A stretch of 52,494 nucleotides of DNA, from the NCBI GenBank assembly GCA_030680355.1, contig JAUXVF010000006.1:1-52494 (forward strand). Reading direction: 5' to 3'. The DNA comes from Caulobacter sp. (GTDB lineage: Bacteria > Pseudomonadota > Alphaproteobacteria > Caulobacterales > Caulobacteraceae). Below the pieces are notes generated by a model that saw only the letters and a program-made list of their open reading frames with translations, was not told where the DNA came from and made no database searches. Positions 25,674 through 34,257 of this stretch are shown here, piece after piece (position 1 is the first letter of the stretch; each line of letters starts with the position of its first letter). The position numbers and the translations under genes are program-made.

Positions 25674-25924
25674 GGGAACTCGGCCGGCTCTACGCCGCTG
25701 GCGGCGCCCTGGCTGAGAACGACCTTCTCGACGCGCAGACGGGCCTGTTCCAGACGCTGCTCGCAATGGCCCTTCAGCGCCGCGCCGCGCTCGTAGATCG
25801 AGATCGATTCTTCCAGCGGCGCGGAGCCGGACTCCAGCCGCTGGACGATCTTTTCCAGCTCCGCCAGCGCCTCTTCGAAGCTCATGGCGGCGATAGCCGG
25901 ATCAATGGCGGGGGCGTTGGTCAT
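25670..25924 (-). CDS. xseB: Exodeoxyribonuclease VII small subunit
   Basis: 84-residue subunit of exonuclease VII. It has the full family core: [19 protein letters not shown], then [12 protein letters not shown] and a C-terminal coiled helix. It is first in xseB-ispA-dxs and overlaps the ispA start by 4 bp. The large subunit gene xseA is not nearby, which is usual. Confidence 0.95.
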   Translation of the reverse strand: MTNAPAIDPAIAAMSFEEALAELEKIVQRLESGSAPLEESISIYERGAALKGHCEQRLEQARLRVEKVVLSQGAASGVEPAEFP

Positions 25925-25990
25925 ATCGGGTTCCCGGAAAGTCCGGCCAACCTAGTAGCGGGCGGCGGAGGGAGCAACCGGGCGATCCGG

Positions 25991-26614
25991 CTAATCCCGC
26001 TCGAAACGACGGGCCCGCCAGTAGCGGAAACCCTGGTCCTCGGTGCAGCGCCAGCCCTGACGCTTGAGGGCCTCGCCGATCATGGTGTTGAAGAAGCCAT
26101 GCGCCACGACGAGCACGTCCTGGCCGTCGCGTGCGAGGTCGACGACCATCCGGGCCGCCTGGTCGGCGCGCACTTCGGCCTCGGCCCGGCTTTCCTGGCC
26201 GGCGTGGTGATTGAAAAACCACCACCAGAACCTGGAAATGAAACCCCACAGGCGCGGCGACATCTTGACCCACGCCGGGAACGGCGGCGGCGGCAACGGC
26301 GCCTCGATGAACAGCGGATCCTGGGCAAAGGCCTTGCCGCCACAGACAGCCCGGGCGGTTTCCATGGACCGGGGCCGGGTCGAGGCGATCAGCGCCCCGG
26401 CGTTCCGCGCCGTCTCGATGAGGCTGGCTGGAGGCGTCTGCCCCTGCTTCAGGCCGATTTCTTCGTAGGCGCCCCACCAATGGCGATAGCCGTCCGCCGT
26501 CAGCCGGACCTTGCGCGACAGATCGGGCTCGCCATGACGCGCCAGGATCACCGCGCCCGAACGGGCGACGTCAGCAGCTGTGAATACACCGTCGGCGGCC
26601 AAAACCTCGACCAT
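25991..26614 (-). CDS. Histidine phosphatase superfamily protein
   Basis: 207-residue branch-1 histidine phosphatase. The RHG motif is LARHGEP with catalytic His27. STRPRSMETA supplies the second Arg, and VVAHGFFNTMIG the second His. A Trp/Pro-rich insert (about 105-140, PPPPFPAWVKMS then RFWWWFFNHH) is unusual and could contact a membrane or a lipid substrate. GGGGGA precedes the ATG. No substrate is evident. Confidence 0.85.
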   Translation of the reverse strand: MVEVLAADGVFTAADVARSGAVILARHGEPDLSRKVRLTADGYRHWWGAYEEIGLKQGQTPPASLIETARNAGALIASTRPRSMETARAVCGGKAFAQDPLFIEAPLPPPPFPAWVKMSPRLWGFISRFWWWFFNHHAGQESRAEAEVRADQAARMVVDLARDGQDVLVVAHGFFNTMIGEALKRQGWRCTEDQGFRYWRARRFERD

Positions 26615-26671
26615 GATCCCCCGGGAAATGCGGATAATGCCGCGTTTGACGCCAATCCTCTCGGATTGCCG

Positions 26672-27592
26672 TCAGCCCTCCTGCAACGCCTGCACATGCG
26701 CAAGGGCCGAACGCCCGAGCGCCTCCAAGTCGTAGCCACCCTCGAGGGAGGACACAAGCCGACCTTTCGTCCGTGCACGCGCCACGGACATTATGGCGCG
26801 GGTCGCCCAGGCGAAATCCTCCGCCTCCAGCGACTGGCTGGCCAGCGGGTCGCGGGCATGGGCGTCGAACCCGGCGGAGACCAGAATCAGGTCGGGCGCG
26901 AAGGCGTCGACGTGATTCATCAGCCCGTCGAAAACCGAGCGCCACTTTTCGCGGGCGGCATGGGGGCCGACCACGCCGTTGACGATGTTGCCGACGCCGG
27001 TCTCGGACGGGTCGCCACTGCCGGGATAGAGAGGCCGCTGATGGATCGAGGCCAGGAACAGGGTCGGATCGGTCTCGAAGGCGGCCTGGGTGCCGTTGCC
27101 GTGGTGGACGTCGAAATCCACCACCGCCACCCGCGCCAAGCCCGCGGCCTGGGCCGCCCGCGCGGCCAGGGCGATGTTGGAGAAGACGCAGAATCCCATG
27201 GCCTTGTCCGGCTCGGCATGGTGGCCCGGCGGGCGCACGGCGCAGAAGGCGCGATCGATTCCGCCGGCGGCCACGTCGCGCACGGCCTGGACCGTGGCCC
27301 CGGCCGCGCGCAGGGCCGCCTGCAGACTGCCCGGTCCGATGACGGTGTCGGGATCGAGACGGGTCCGGCCGCTCGCCCGGCCGGCGGCGTAGAGGCTCTG
27401 GAGATGGGCTTCGGGATGCACGCGCAACAGGTCGGCATGGTCGGCCAGCGGCGCCTCGCGCGACTCGATATCCAGTCCCGTGGCGTCATTGAGGGCGTCG
27501 ATCACCGCGCCCAGCCGCTCGGGACGCTCGGCGTGGCCGTCGCCGGGGCGGTGGTCGAACATGGCCGCATGCGTGTAGAGGGCGAGGGTCAC
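26672..27592 (-). CDS. Histone deacetylase-like amidohydrolase
   Basis: 306-residue zinc amidohydrolase of the arginase/deacetylase fold. Visible motifs: GHAERPERL near the N-terminus, RPPGHHAEPDKAMGFCVFSN with the catalytic His pair, VDFDVHHGNGT carrying metal ligands, SAGFDAH, and the end EGGYDLEALGRS. It resembles class II HDAC-like and acetylpolyamine/acetoin-utilisation proteins. It begins with GTG at 27592. The true substrate is unknown. Confidence 0.9.
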   Translation of the reverse strand: MTLALYTHAAMFDHRPGDGHAERPERLGAVIDALNDATGLDIESREAPLADHADLLRVHPEAHLQSLYAAGRASGRTRLDPDTVIGPGSLQAALRAAGATVQAVRDVAAGGIDRAFCAVRPPGHHAEPDKAMGFCVFSNIALAARAAQAAGLARVAVVDFDVHHGNGTQAAFETDPTLFLASIHQRPLYPGSGDPSETGVGNIVNGVVGPHAAREKWRSVFDGLMNHVDAFAPDLILVSAGFDAHARDPLASQSLEAEDFAWATRAIMSVARARTKGRLVSSLEGGYDLEALGRSALAHVQALQEG

Positions 27593-27679
27593 CGCCCAAG
27601 GTTACAGCCGACCTGCGCGCGACGGAAGTGGCCGGCTGATGCGTGGAAAGGAAAGACCGCCTTCGTTCCGGAGATCCCG

Positions 27680-28726
27680 ATGCGCCTGATACCCCTCGCC
27701 GTCGCCCTCGCGCTCGGCCTCGCGCTCTCTGGGCCCGGCCCGACCGCCGCCGCGCCGGCCACGCCGGCCACGCCGGCTGCGGCCGACTATAGCCAGCCTG
27801 GGCCCTACAAGGCGGTCGCGCTGTATGGCGAATGGCGGGACGCCCGCCGAAACCGAACCGTGCCCTATCTGATCCGTTATCCGGAGGGCGTCGCCGGGCC
27901 GGTTCCGGTGGTGATCTTCTCCCACGGCCTGGGCGGCTCGCGAGGCGGCGCCGTCTATTACGCCGAACATCTGGTCAGCCACGGCTATGTGGTGGTCATG
28001 GTCCAGCACCCCGGCTCGGACATATCGATCTGGCGGAACATCCGGCCAGACCTGAACAATGTTGATCGCGCCGCCCTCAACCGGGTGACGGCCGACCCGA
28101 TGGTGACGATCAACCGCTTCCTCGACATCCCCTTCGCCCTCGACCAGCTGGCGGCGATGAATGTCGCGGCCGGGCCGCTGAAAGGTCGCCTCGACATGAC
28201 CCGGGTGGGCATGTCCGGACACTCCTTCGGCGCCGTGACGACCCAGGCCATGGCCGGTCAGGTCTATCCCAATGGCCGGTCGCTGCCCGAACGACGGTTC
28301 AAGGCCTTCCTGGCCATGAGCCCCTCGGCCGCGCGCGATGGCGACAATGACCGGGCCTTCGGCGGCGTAACGCGGCCGTTCCTGTCCCTGACCGGCACCG
28401 AAGACAGCTTCACCATCCGCCCCGACGAGTCCGACGGCGAGGTGGTCGCCGGGCGTCAGCAGCCCTTCGCCCATGTCGCGGGTGCTTCGATGCTGGTGCT
28501 GCTCACCGGCGGCGACCACATGGTCTTCTCCGGCCGGCAGGAGGCCGGCGGCCCGCCCCGGCCGCTCGACGACCGTCATCGGCTGATCATCAAGGCCGCC
28601 GCCCTGGCCTGGTGGGACGCCTGGCTGAAGGATGATCCCAAGGCCCGGGCCTGGCTGCACGACGGCGGCATGGCCGGCTTCGCGGGCGCCGACGCCAGGG
28701 TCGATTGGCGAGGACCGGATCACTAG
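27680..28726 (+). CDS. Secreted alpha/beta hydrolase
   Basis: 348-residue exported hydrolase with a signal peptide (about 1-25). After an Ala/Pro/Thr spacer the fold shows VVIFSHGLGGS (oxyanion region), the nucleophile elbow GMSGHSFGA with Ser182, an acidic residue after FLSLTGTEDS and a late His in GGDHMVFSG. It resembles PAF-acetylhydrolase/dienelactone-hydrolase-like enzymes. The ATG at 27680 follows GGAG (27670-27673). The frame stays open far upstream across the antisense of other genes, which I reject. Confidence 0.88.
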   Translation: MRLIPLAVALALGLALSGPGPTAAAPATPATPAAADYSQPGPYKAVALYGEWRDARRNRTVPYLIRYPEGVAGPVPVVIFSHGLGGSRGGAVYYAEHLVSHGYVVVMVQHPGSDISIWRNIRPDLNNVDRAALNRVTADPMVTINRFLDIPFALDQLAAMNVAAGPLKGRLDMTRVGMSGHSFGAVTTQAMAGQVYPNGRSLPERRFKAFLAMSPSAARDGDNDRAFGGVTRPFLSLTGTEDSFTIRPDESDGEVVAGRQQPFAHVAGASMLVLLTGGDHMVFSGRQEAGGPPRPLDDRHRLIIKAAALAWWDAWLKDDPKARAWLHDGGMAGFAGADARVDWRGPDH

Positions 28727-28730
28727 CCGC

Positions 28731-28773
28731 TGTCATCCCCGCCGCGGCGCGAAGCGCGGAGCCCGGGACGACA
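28731..28773. repeat. Imperfect 43-bp palindromic intergenic element
   Basis: The element begins TGTCATCCCC and ends GGGACGACA. Its arms are inverted copies with a few mismatches around a GCGAAGC centre. Similar TGTCATCC...GGATGACA palindromes are common between genes in alphaproteobacteria. It lies just past the hydrolase stop and may act as a terminator or be a dispersed repeat. Confidence 0.6.
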
Positions 28774-28821
28774 GGTATGGGGCGGCCTTGCGCTCAGACG
28801 CCCCCGCGCTATTCAAATCCC

Positions 28822-29337
28822 ATGCCCACCCCGATCATCCGCCGCGCCACGTCCGACGACGCCGAGGCTCTCAGCCGCATCGGCGCCGAGACCTTCAGCG
28901 AGACCTTCGCCCACCTCTATCCGCCGCAGGATCTGGCCGCCTTTCTCGACGTCGCCTACGGGCTGGACAAGACCCGGCGCGATCTGGCCGATCCGGACAA
29001 GGCGTCCTGGCTGGTGGAGGCCGACGGCGAGGTGGTCGGCCACGCCCTGGCCGGCCCCTGCGACCTGCCCCATCCCGAGGTCACCCCGGCCTGCGGCGAG
29101 CTCAAGCGTCTCTATGTGCTGAGGCGCCTGCAGGGCGACGGTACCGGCTCACGCCTGCTGGCCGAGACGCTGGCCTGGCTGGAGCGGGACGGCCCGCGGC
29201 GGCTGTGGATCGGCGTCTGGTCGGAAAACCTAGGGGCCCAGCGGCTCTATGGGCGGCTGGGGTTTGCGAAGGTCGGGGAGTACGAATTCCCGGTCGGCGA
29301 GGTGCGGGACCGGGAGTTCATCTTTCGGCGGGGTTGA
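28822..29337 (+). CDS. GNAT family N-acetyltransferase
   Basis: 171-residue acetyl-CoA-dependent acetyltransferase. Motif A reads LKRLYVLRRLQGDGTGSRLL, with QGDGTG as the acetyl-CoA pyrophosphate loop. Motif B is SENLGAQRLYGRLGF, and the protein starts IIRRATSDDAEALSRIG, a typical GNAT beginning. The ATG at 28822 fits that pattern. The substrate is unknown. Confidence 0.9.
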   Translation: MPTPIIRRATSDDAEALSRIGAETFSETFAHLYPPQDLAAFLDVAYGLDKTRRDLADPDKASWLVEADGEVVGHALAGPCDLPHPEVTPACGELKRLYVLRRLQGDGTGSRLLAETLAWLERDGPRRLWIGVWSENLGAQRLYGRLGFAKVGEYEFPVGEVRDREFIFRRG

Positions 29338-29395
29338 CGCTCGACCAGCGTCTGTTTTCGGGAGATGGTGACGATCTCAACCGGGAGTGCTCACC

Positions 29396-30124
29396 GTGAT
29401 ACTTTCCAGACATCTGACCGCCCTGGCGGTGATCATGACGGCCTGCCTGGCGCTGCCCGGCGCCGCCCTCGCCCGACGGGCCTTGCCCGAGGCGGCGGCC
29501 CCGGCGCAGCAGCCTGCCCTGCCTGTCCCGCCGCCGACGGAACCGCAGGCGGTCGCCCGGGCGCAGGCCGAGGCCGACAACGCCATCGCGAATGCCGAGA
29601 TCGGTGATCTCTTTGAAAACATCACCGACGGCGAGTTCCCCTCCGTCCGGCACAGGCTCAGCGGCATGGTGTGCGACTGGGACCCAGGAACCGACATTCT
29701 CCTTCACGCCTTTGAGGGTATGCCGCGCGGCGAAGATGTCAGCTGCGGAAACACGACCCTGGGAGTCACATTCACGCTCTATGCGACCCGCTATCCTGAA
29801 CGGCCCACAGCGAAAGAGATCGTCGATGGGTCCATCCCGGCCATTCGGCAGGTTTTCACTGATGTGCAGGCCTACGACGGCGCCGCCGTATCAATGAACC
29901 GGGAGGGAGACGACCAGCCAAAGATCGCCACCGCCCGCATGACCGCCAGAATCGGCGGCAGAAAGGTCTTCACCCGGTCATCCGCGGTCGTGGTCGGCGA
30001 ATGGGTCATCGCCCAGCGCGTGACGGCCCCGGTTTCTGACGCCGCGACAGCGGATCTGATGGCCGAACTGGGCCTCATCACCGTGATCGACAAGATGGTT
30101 TCCGGGCGTCAGACGGCCAAGTGA
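29396..30124 (+). CDS. Exported protein of unknown function
   Basis: 242-residue protein with an N-terminal signal (LTALAVIMTACLALPGAALA), a Pro/Gln/Ala-rich spacer (about 28-55) and a globular domain with two Cys (MVCDWDP and VSCGNTT) that could form a disulphide. I do not recognise a family. The GTG at 29396 lies eight bases after CGGGAG. A GTG nine bases upstream is possible. Codon use is slightly less GC-rich than its neighbours (ATA, TCA, ACA, AAA appear). It stands alone between the GNAT gene and the VWA gene. Confidence 0.75.
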   Translation: MILSRHLTALAVIMTACLALPGAALARRALPEAAAPAQQPALPVPPPTEPQAVARAQAEADNAIANAEIGDLFENITDGEFPSVRHRLSGMVCDWDPGTDILLHAFEGMPRGEDVSCGNTTLGVTFTLYATRYPERPTAKEIVDGSIPAIRQVFTDVQAYDGAAVSMNREGDDQPKIATARMTARIGGRKVFTRSSAVVVGEWVIAQRVTAPVSDAATADLMAELGLITVIDKMVSGRQTAK

Positions 30125-30214
30125 GGCCCTGACTCAATAGGCGCGGACGCTGGACATCGGCATTTGCGGGCCCCATCTTCGGTCAAACAACCGTTCGAAC
30201 CCGAGACCCTGCCC

Positions 30215-31393
30215 ATGTTCATGCGTTTCTTCACCGAACTGCGCGAAGCCAAGGTGCCCGTGACGCTGCGGGAGTACCTCGTGCTGATGGAGGCGCTCGA
30301 CAAGGGCGTCATCGATCGCAAGGTCGAGGACTTCTACTTCCTGTCGCGCTCGGCCCTGGTCAAGGACGAGAAGAACCTCGACAAGTTCGACCGCGTCTTC
30401 GGCCATGTCTTCAAGGGACTGGAGATGGTCGGCGATGAGGCCAACGCCGAGATCCCGGCCGAATGGCTCAAGGCCCTGACCGAGAAGTTCCTGACCGACG
30501 AGGAGAAGGCGCAGATCGAGGCCATGGGCGGCTTCGACAAGCTGATGGAGATGCTCCAGGAGCGGCTCAAGGAGCAGAAGAAGCGCCACGAGGGCGGCAA
30601 CAAGATGATCGGCACCGGCGGCACCAGCCCTTTCGGCGCCAACGGCTACAATCCCGAGGGCGTGCGCATCGGCCAGGACAAGGGTCGCCACGGCCGGGCG
30701 GTCAAGGTCTGGGACAAGCGCGAGTACAAGAACCTCGACGACAGTGTCGAACTGGGCACCCGCAACATCAAGGTCGCCCTGCGCCGACTGCGCAAGTTCG
30801 CCCGCGAGGGCGCGCCCGACGAGCTGGATCTCAATGGCACCATCAAGGGCACCTCGCAGAAGGGCTATCTCGACATCGTCATGCGCCCCGAGCGGCGCAA
30901 CAAGATCAAGGTGCTGATCTTCTTCGACATCGGCGGCTCGATGGACAGCCACATCAAGCTCTGCGAGGAGCTGTTCAGCGCCGCCCGCACCGAGTTCAAG
31001 AACCTCGAGTTCTTCTATTTCCACAACTGCCTCTACGAGGGCGTGTGGAAGGACAACCGGCGTCGTCACGCCGAGAAGATCAACACCTGGGACGTGCTCC
31101 ACAAATACCCGGCCGACTACAAGGTGATCTTCGTCGGCGACGCGACCATGAGCCCCTACGAGATCACCTATCCGGGCGGCAGCGTTGAACACTGGAACGA
31201 GGAGCCCGGCGCCATCTGGGTCGACCGCGTGACCCAGATCTACAACAGCGTCGTCTGGCTCAATCCGACCGCCGAACGCCACTGGGACTACACGCAGTCG
31301 ATCGGGGTGATGAAACAGCTGGTCAACGACCGCATGTATCCCCTGACCATCGATGGTCTCGACAAGGCCATGCGGGAGTTGGTCCGTGCCTGA
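30215..31393 (+). CDS. CoxE-like VWA-domain protein
   Basis: 392-residue protein of the CoxE-like VWA group, usually the partner of a MoxR-type AAA+ ATPase in metal-cofactor or complex maturation. The N-terminal half is helical and charged, with a Lys/Glu-rich coil near 110-127. The VWA domain begins about residue 228 with the metal-site motif DIGGSMD (238-244). The ATG at 30215 (MFMRFFTELREAKVPV) matches the family N-terminus. No MoxR gene is adjacent, which is unusual. The downstream methyltransferase gene overlaps it by 8 bp. Confidence 0.85.
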   Translation: MFMRFFTELREAKVPVTLREYLVLMEALDKGVIDRKVEDFYFLSRSALVKDEKNLDKFDRVFGHVFKGLEMVGDEANAEIPAEWLKALTEKFLTDEEKAQIEAMGGFDKLMEMLQERLKEQKKRHEGGNKMIGTGGTSPFGANGYNPEGVRIGQDKGRHGRAVKVWDKREYKNLDDSVELGTRNIKVALRRLRKFAREGAPDELDLNGTIKGTSQKGYLDIVMRPERRNKIKVLIFFDIGGSMDSHIKLCEELFSAARTEFKNLEFFYFHNCLYEGVWKDNRRRHAEKINTWDVLHKYPADYKVIFVGDATMSPYEITYPGGSVEHWNEEPGAIWVDRVTQIYNSVVWLNPTAERHWDYTQSIGVMKQLVNDRMYPLTIDGLDKAMRELVRA

Positions 31394-32228
31394 CGCCGAG
31401 CCCGCCAACGCCGACCAGATCGCCTATTGGAACGCCGCGGCCGGCGAAACCTGGGCCGCCCAGCAGGAAAAGCTCGACCGCCAGATCGCGCCGCTGGGCG
31501 AAGCGGCCATGGCCATCCTCGATCCGAAACCGGGCGAGCAGTTGATCGACATCGGCTGCGGCTGCGGCCAGACGTCCCTGACGCTGGCCGAACGGGTCGG
31601 GCCGACGGGCCGCGTGCTGGGCGTCGACATCTCCGCGCCCATGCTGGCCGTCGCGCGGCGCCGGGCGGCCGACGCCGGCCTGGCCAACACCCGCTTCCTC
31701 GAGGCCGACGCACAGACCCACGATTTCGCGCCGGGCGCCGCCGACGCTGTGTTCTCGCGCTTCGGGGTGATGTTCTTCGCCGACCCGCCCGCCGCCTTCG
31801 CCAATATCCGCAAGGCCCTCAAGCCCGGCGGCCGGCTGGCCTTCGTCTGCTGGCGACCGCTGGCGCTCAACGAATGGATGCTGCTGCCCATGCGGACGGC
31901 GCTGGCCCATATCCCCGCCCCGCCACCGGGCGATCCCTTCGCGCCCGGCCCGTTCGCCTTCAGCGATCCCGACTGGGTGCGTGGCATTCTCGGGTCGGCG
32001 GGCTTCAAGGACGTCGAGATCGCGCCGCACGACGCCATGATCGGCGGCAACGGTCTGGAAGAGACCGTCGCCCTGTCGCTGAAGGTCGGACCGCTCGGCG
32101 CCCTGCTGCGCGACAACCCCGACAAGCGGGACCTGGTCGTCGACGCCCTTCGCGCCGCCCTGGCGCCCCATGCCGGGCCAGACGGGGTTCGACTACCCGG
32201 CGCCGTCTGGATCGTCACGGCCCGCTGA
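31386..32228 (+). CDS. Class I SAM-dependent methyltransferase
   Basis: 280-residue methyltransferase. Motif I is LIDIGCGCGQ (about 53-62), followed by VLGVDISAPML, FSRFGVMFFADP and a KPGGRLAFVCW motif, all of the UbiE/Methyltransf_11-25 type. The N-terminus YWNAAAGETWAAQQEKLD is common in Caulobacterales members. The GTG at 31386 overlaps the VWA gene stop, implying coupling. The substrate is unknown. Confidence 0.88.
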   Translation: MPDAEPANADQIAYWNAAAGETWAAQQEKLDRQIAPLGEAAMAILDPKPGEQLIDIGCGCGQTSLTLAERVGPTGRVLGVDISAPMLAVARRRAADAGLANTRFLEADAQTHDFAPGAADAVFSRFGVMFFADPPAAFANIRKALKPGGRLAFVCWRPLALNEWMLLPMRTALAHIPAPPPGDPFAPGPFAFSDPDWVRGILGSAGFKDVEIAPHDAMIGGNGLEETVALSLKVGPLGALLRDNPDKRDLVVDALRAALAPHAGPDGVRLPGAVWIVTAR

Positions 32229-32316
32229 ACGCCCGCCGCCGAACAACTGTTCATCGCCCCTTGCGCCGAGGCGCAAGGCCCGTAAAGCTCCGGTGACGGA
32301 ACGGAAGGGCTGCGTT

Positions 32317-32979
32317 TTGAGTCTCACTGACGATCCCGGCGCGGAGTCTGATACGCCCGAGGCCGAGGCCGCCACCAAACAGCTGGTGTTCAACGCCGCC
32401 GAGCGGCTGTTCGCCCTGCATGGTTTTCAGAACGTCTCGGTGCGCGACATCACCGCCGAGGCGGGCGTCAATCTGGCCAGCGTCAACTACCATTTCGGGT
32501 CCAAGGACGCCCTGCTGTTCGAGATCTTCAAGCGCCGCACGCAGCAGCTCAATCGCGAGCGGGCGCGGATGCTGCACGAGGCGACCGACCGCAACAGCGG
32601 CAAGCCGCCGGTGCGTGAGATCCTGACCGCCCTGTTCACCCCGCCCCTGCGCTGGCTGGACCCGGCCAACGACCAGCGCATCTCGCTGCAGTTCCTGATC
32701 CGCGCCCGCAGCGAGGGCACCGCGGATATCCGCGCGGCCCTGGGCAGCGATGTCTCGCACCTCAAGCGTTTCGCCGACGCCCTGATCGCGACGCGCCCCG
32801 ACCTGCCGGTCGGCGAGGTCTACTGGCGGCTGCACTTCATCCTCGGCATGATCCACCAGAACCGGTTCATGGAGCTGGACCGGCTGCATGTGCTGTCCGA
32901 GGGCCAGACCCGCGAGGGCGAGATCGACGCCCTGCTCGAGCGGATGCTCAACTTCGCCGAGGCGGGGTTCACGGCTTAG
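32317..32979 (+). CDS. TetR/AcrR family regulator (larger C-terminal domain)
   Basis: 220-residue repressor. The DNA-binding helix-turn-helix is VSVRDITAEAGVNLASVNYHFGSKD in two adjoining pieces (about 37-61), with the typical NYHFGSK end. The C-terminal half resembles the CerR-type TetR domain. The TTG at 32317 follows GAAGGG by seven bases. A GTG at 32293 is the alternative. The gene ends 28 bp from the convergent SRPBCC gene. Its ligand and targets are unknown. Confidence 0.85.
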   Translation: MSLTDDPGAESDTPEAEAATKQLVFNAAERLFALHGFQNVSVRDITAEAGVNLASVNYHFGSKDALLFEIFKRRTQQLNRERARMLHEATDRNSGKPPVREILTALFTPPLRWLDPANDQRISLQFLIRARSEGTADIRAALGSDVSHLKRFADALIATRPDLPVGEVYWRLHFILGMIHQNRFMELDRLHVLSEGQTREGEIDALLERMLNFAEAGFTA

Positions 32980-33007
32980 CGGACGGGGGCGCCGTTCAGC
33001 GGACGCC

Positions 33008-33457
33008 CTACCCCAGTTCCAGAATTGACTTGAGCCGGGCCAGTCCCGCCCGCGTCCGCCGCTTCATGGCCGGCGCGGCCGACAGGCGAAACAGCAGGTT
33101 CGGCAGCAGAGGCTTGTTGCGCAGGTGGAAGCGCCAGGTCAGCCGCGTGCCTCCGGTCCCGGCCGGCGAAAACTCAATGTCCATGCGCGTGAGCCAGCGG
33201 CCCAGCTCACTTTCGGTGACAAAACGGGAATCAGGCGCGGCCAGAACGACCCGGATGGTCATGTCGGCCGTGCGCCCCGGCGCAATCTCAAGCGTCTCGC
33301 GATAGACCTTCCCGGGGCTTCCGTGAGGCATGTCGTCCAGCGCGGCGACGGCCTGCACGCCCGGATACCAGCGCTGATAATGTTCGTGGTTTGCGACATA
33401 AGCGTACACGCTTGCCGGCGGCGCCTGAATGACTACGGTTTCATCGATGAGGCGCAT
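33008..33457 (-). CDS. SRPBCC family (polyketide cyclase/START-like) protein
   Basis: 149-residue lipid/hydrophobe-binding fold. The start MRLIDETVVIQAPPASVYAY with NHEHYQRWYPGVQ is the classic SRPBCC beginning, and the long C-terminal helix MKRRTRAGLARLKSILEL closes the pocket. It is transcribed away from a TetR gene, with a palindromic operator between them, so it is probably the regulated target. Confidence 0.85.
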   Translation of the reverse strand: MRLIDETVVIQAPPASVYAYVANHEHYQRWYPGVQAVAALDDMPHGSPGKVYRETLEIAPGRTADMTIRVVLAAPDSRFVTESELGRWLTRMDIEFSPAGTGGTRLTWRFHLRNKPLLPNLLFRLSAAPAMKRRTRAGLARLKSILELG

Positions 33458-33481
33458 GGCGATCCTTAGTGAACATTTTTA

Positions 33482-33501
33482 ACAATAAGTGTCCATATTG
33501 T
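33482..33501. promoter_or_regulatory. Palindromic operator between SRPBCC and TetR genes
   Basis: ACAATA (33482-33487) and TATTGT (33496-33501) are exact inverted copies around an 8-bp spacer, ending four bases before the TetR ATG. The whole 48-bp gap is unusually AT-rich for this genome. Position and symmetry suit autoregulation and control of the divergent gene. Confidence 0.65.
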
Positions 33502-33505
33502 ACCC

Positions 33506-34078
33506 ATGACAACGACTGAAGGCAATGGACGGGTCGATCCTGTGCAGTCGATCCTCGACGGCGCGCTGGAGATGTTCTCCCGACACGGGTTCGAAAAGAC
33601 CGGGATGTCAGACATCGCCGCCGCCGCCGGCCTGTCACGGACGTCGCTCTACAAGCGGTTCGCCACCAAGGAAGAGGTCTTCAAGGCGCTCAGCCAGAGG
33701 ATCAATGAGGGCGTTCTTGGCGACGTGAAGGCCGCCGCCAGCGCCCCCGGAACGCCGGCGGAGAAGCTTGCCGGCGTCATCCACGCCCGGGTCGGCTGGG
33801 TCTATGACCTGTTCAACCGCTCGGAATATGGACGGGAACTCGTCAATGAAAAGAACCGGTTATGCGGCGGGGACGTTCTGGACGCCAACGACCGGTTCAC
33901 GGCGTTCGTCGCCGACCTGATCGCCAGTCTGCCCCGGCACGACCCGGTCCTGGCCCCAGAGGCGGCGGCGCGATTACTGGTCGCCAGCGTCAACGGCGTG
34001 CTGGCGGACGCCACGACACGGCAGGAAGCCGAGGCCCGCGTGACGGCCCTCGCCGGCGTTTTCAGTCGCGGGCTGTAA
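33506..34078 (+). CDS. TetR/AcrR family regulator
   Basis: 190-residue repressor. The HTH reads KTGMSDIAAAAGLSRTSLYK with RFATKEEVF following (about 32-60), the standard TetR_N pattern. The C-terminal ligand domain is helical and shows no recognisable subfamily. It is divergent from the SRPBCC gene over a 48-bp gap holding a perfect inverted repeat. There is almost no space for a Shine-Dalgarno sequence after that repeat, so the transcript may be nearly leaderless. Confidence 0.9.
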   Translation: MTTTEGNGRVDPVQSILDGALEMFSRHGFEKTGMSDIAAAAGLSRTSLYKRFATKEEVFKALSQRINEGVLGDVKAAASAPGTPAEKLAGVIHARVGWVYDLFNRSEYGRELVNEKNRLCGGDVLDANDRFTAFVADLIASLPRHDPVLAPEAAARLLVASVNGVLADATTRQEAEARVTALAGVFSRGL

Positions 34079-34230
34079 GGGCTGACAGCGCCGACAAGGC
34101 GACCCGCCGGCGGCTGGCCCAGGCGTGCGCCTTACCCCACGGTTCCACCTCATTCCCGCGCGCAGACGGACCGCCGCTCCACCAGTTCAGTCCTCGCCCG
34201 GTTCCATGCGGGCCAAGACCGGGATAGGCT

Positions 34231-34250
34231 CCCCCACCGGACCGTGGGGG
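34231..34250 (+). promoter_or_regulatory. Perfect 7-bp hairpin enclosing the symporter ribosome binding site
   Basis: CCCCCAC (34231-34237) pairs exactly with GTGGGGG (34244-34250) around a 6-nt loop. The G-run, extending to 34251, is the only Shine-Dalgarno candidate, ending six bases before the ATG at 34258. Such a stem would hide the ribosome binding site unless something opens it. Confidence 0.5.
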
Positions 34251-34257
34251 GACCATC

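Noticed and set aside
25766..27679. Long N-terminal extension of the secreted hydrolase frame
   Set aside because: It runs across the antisense of xseB, the phosphatase and the deacetylase-like gene. A signal peptide and ribosome binding site mark the start at 27680.
34079..34257. Glycine riboswitch upstream of the AGCS symporter
   Set aside because: No tandem aptamer core can be recognised in the 179-bp gap. Only the short hairpin near the start codon is clear.
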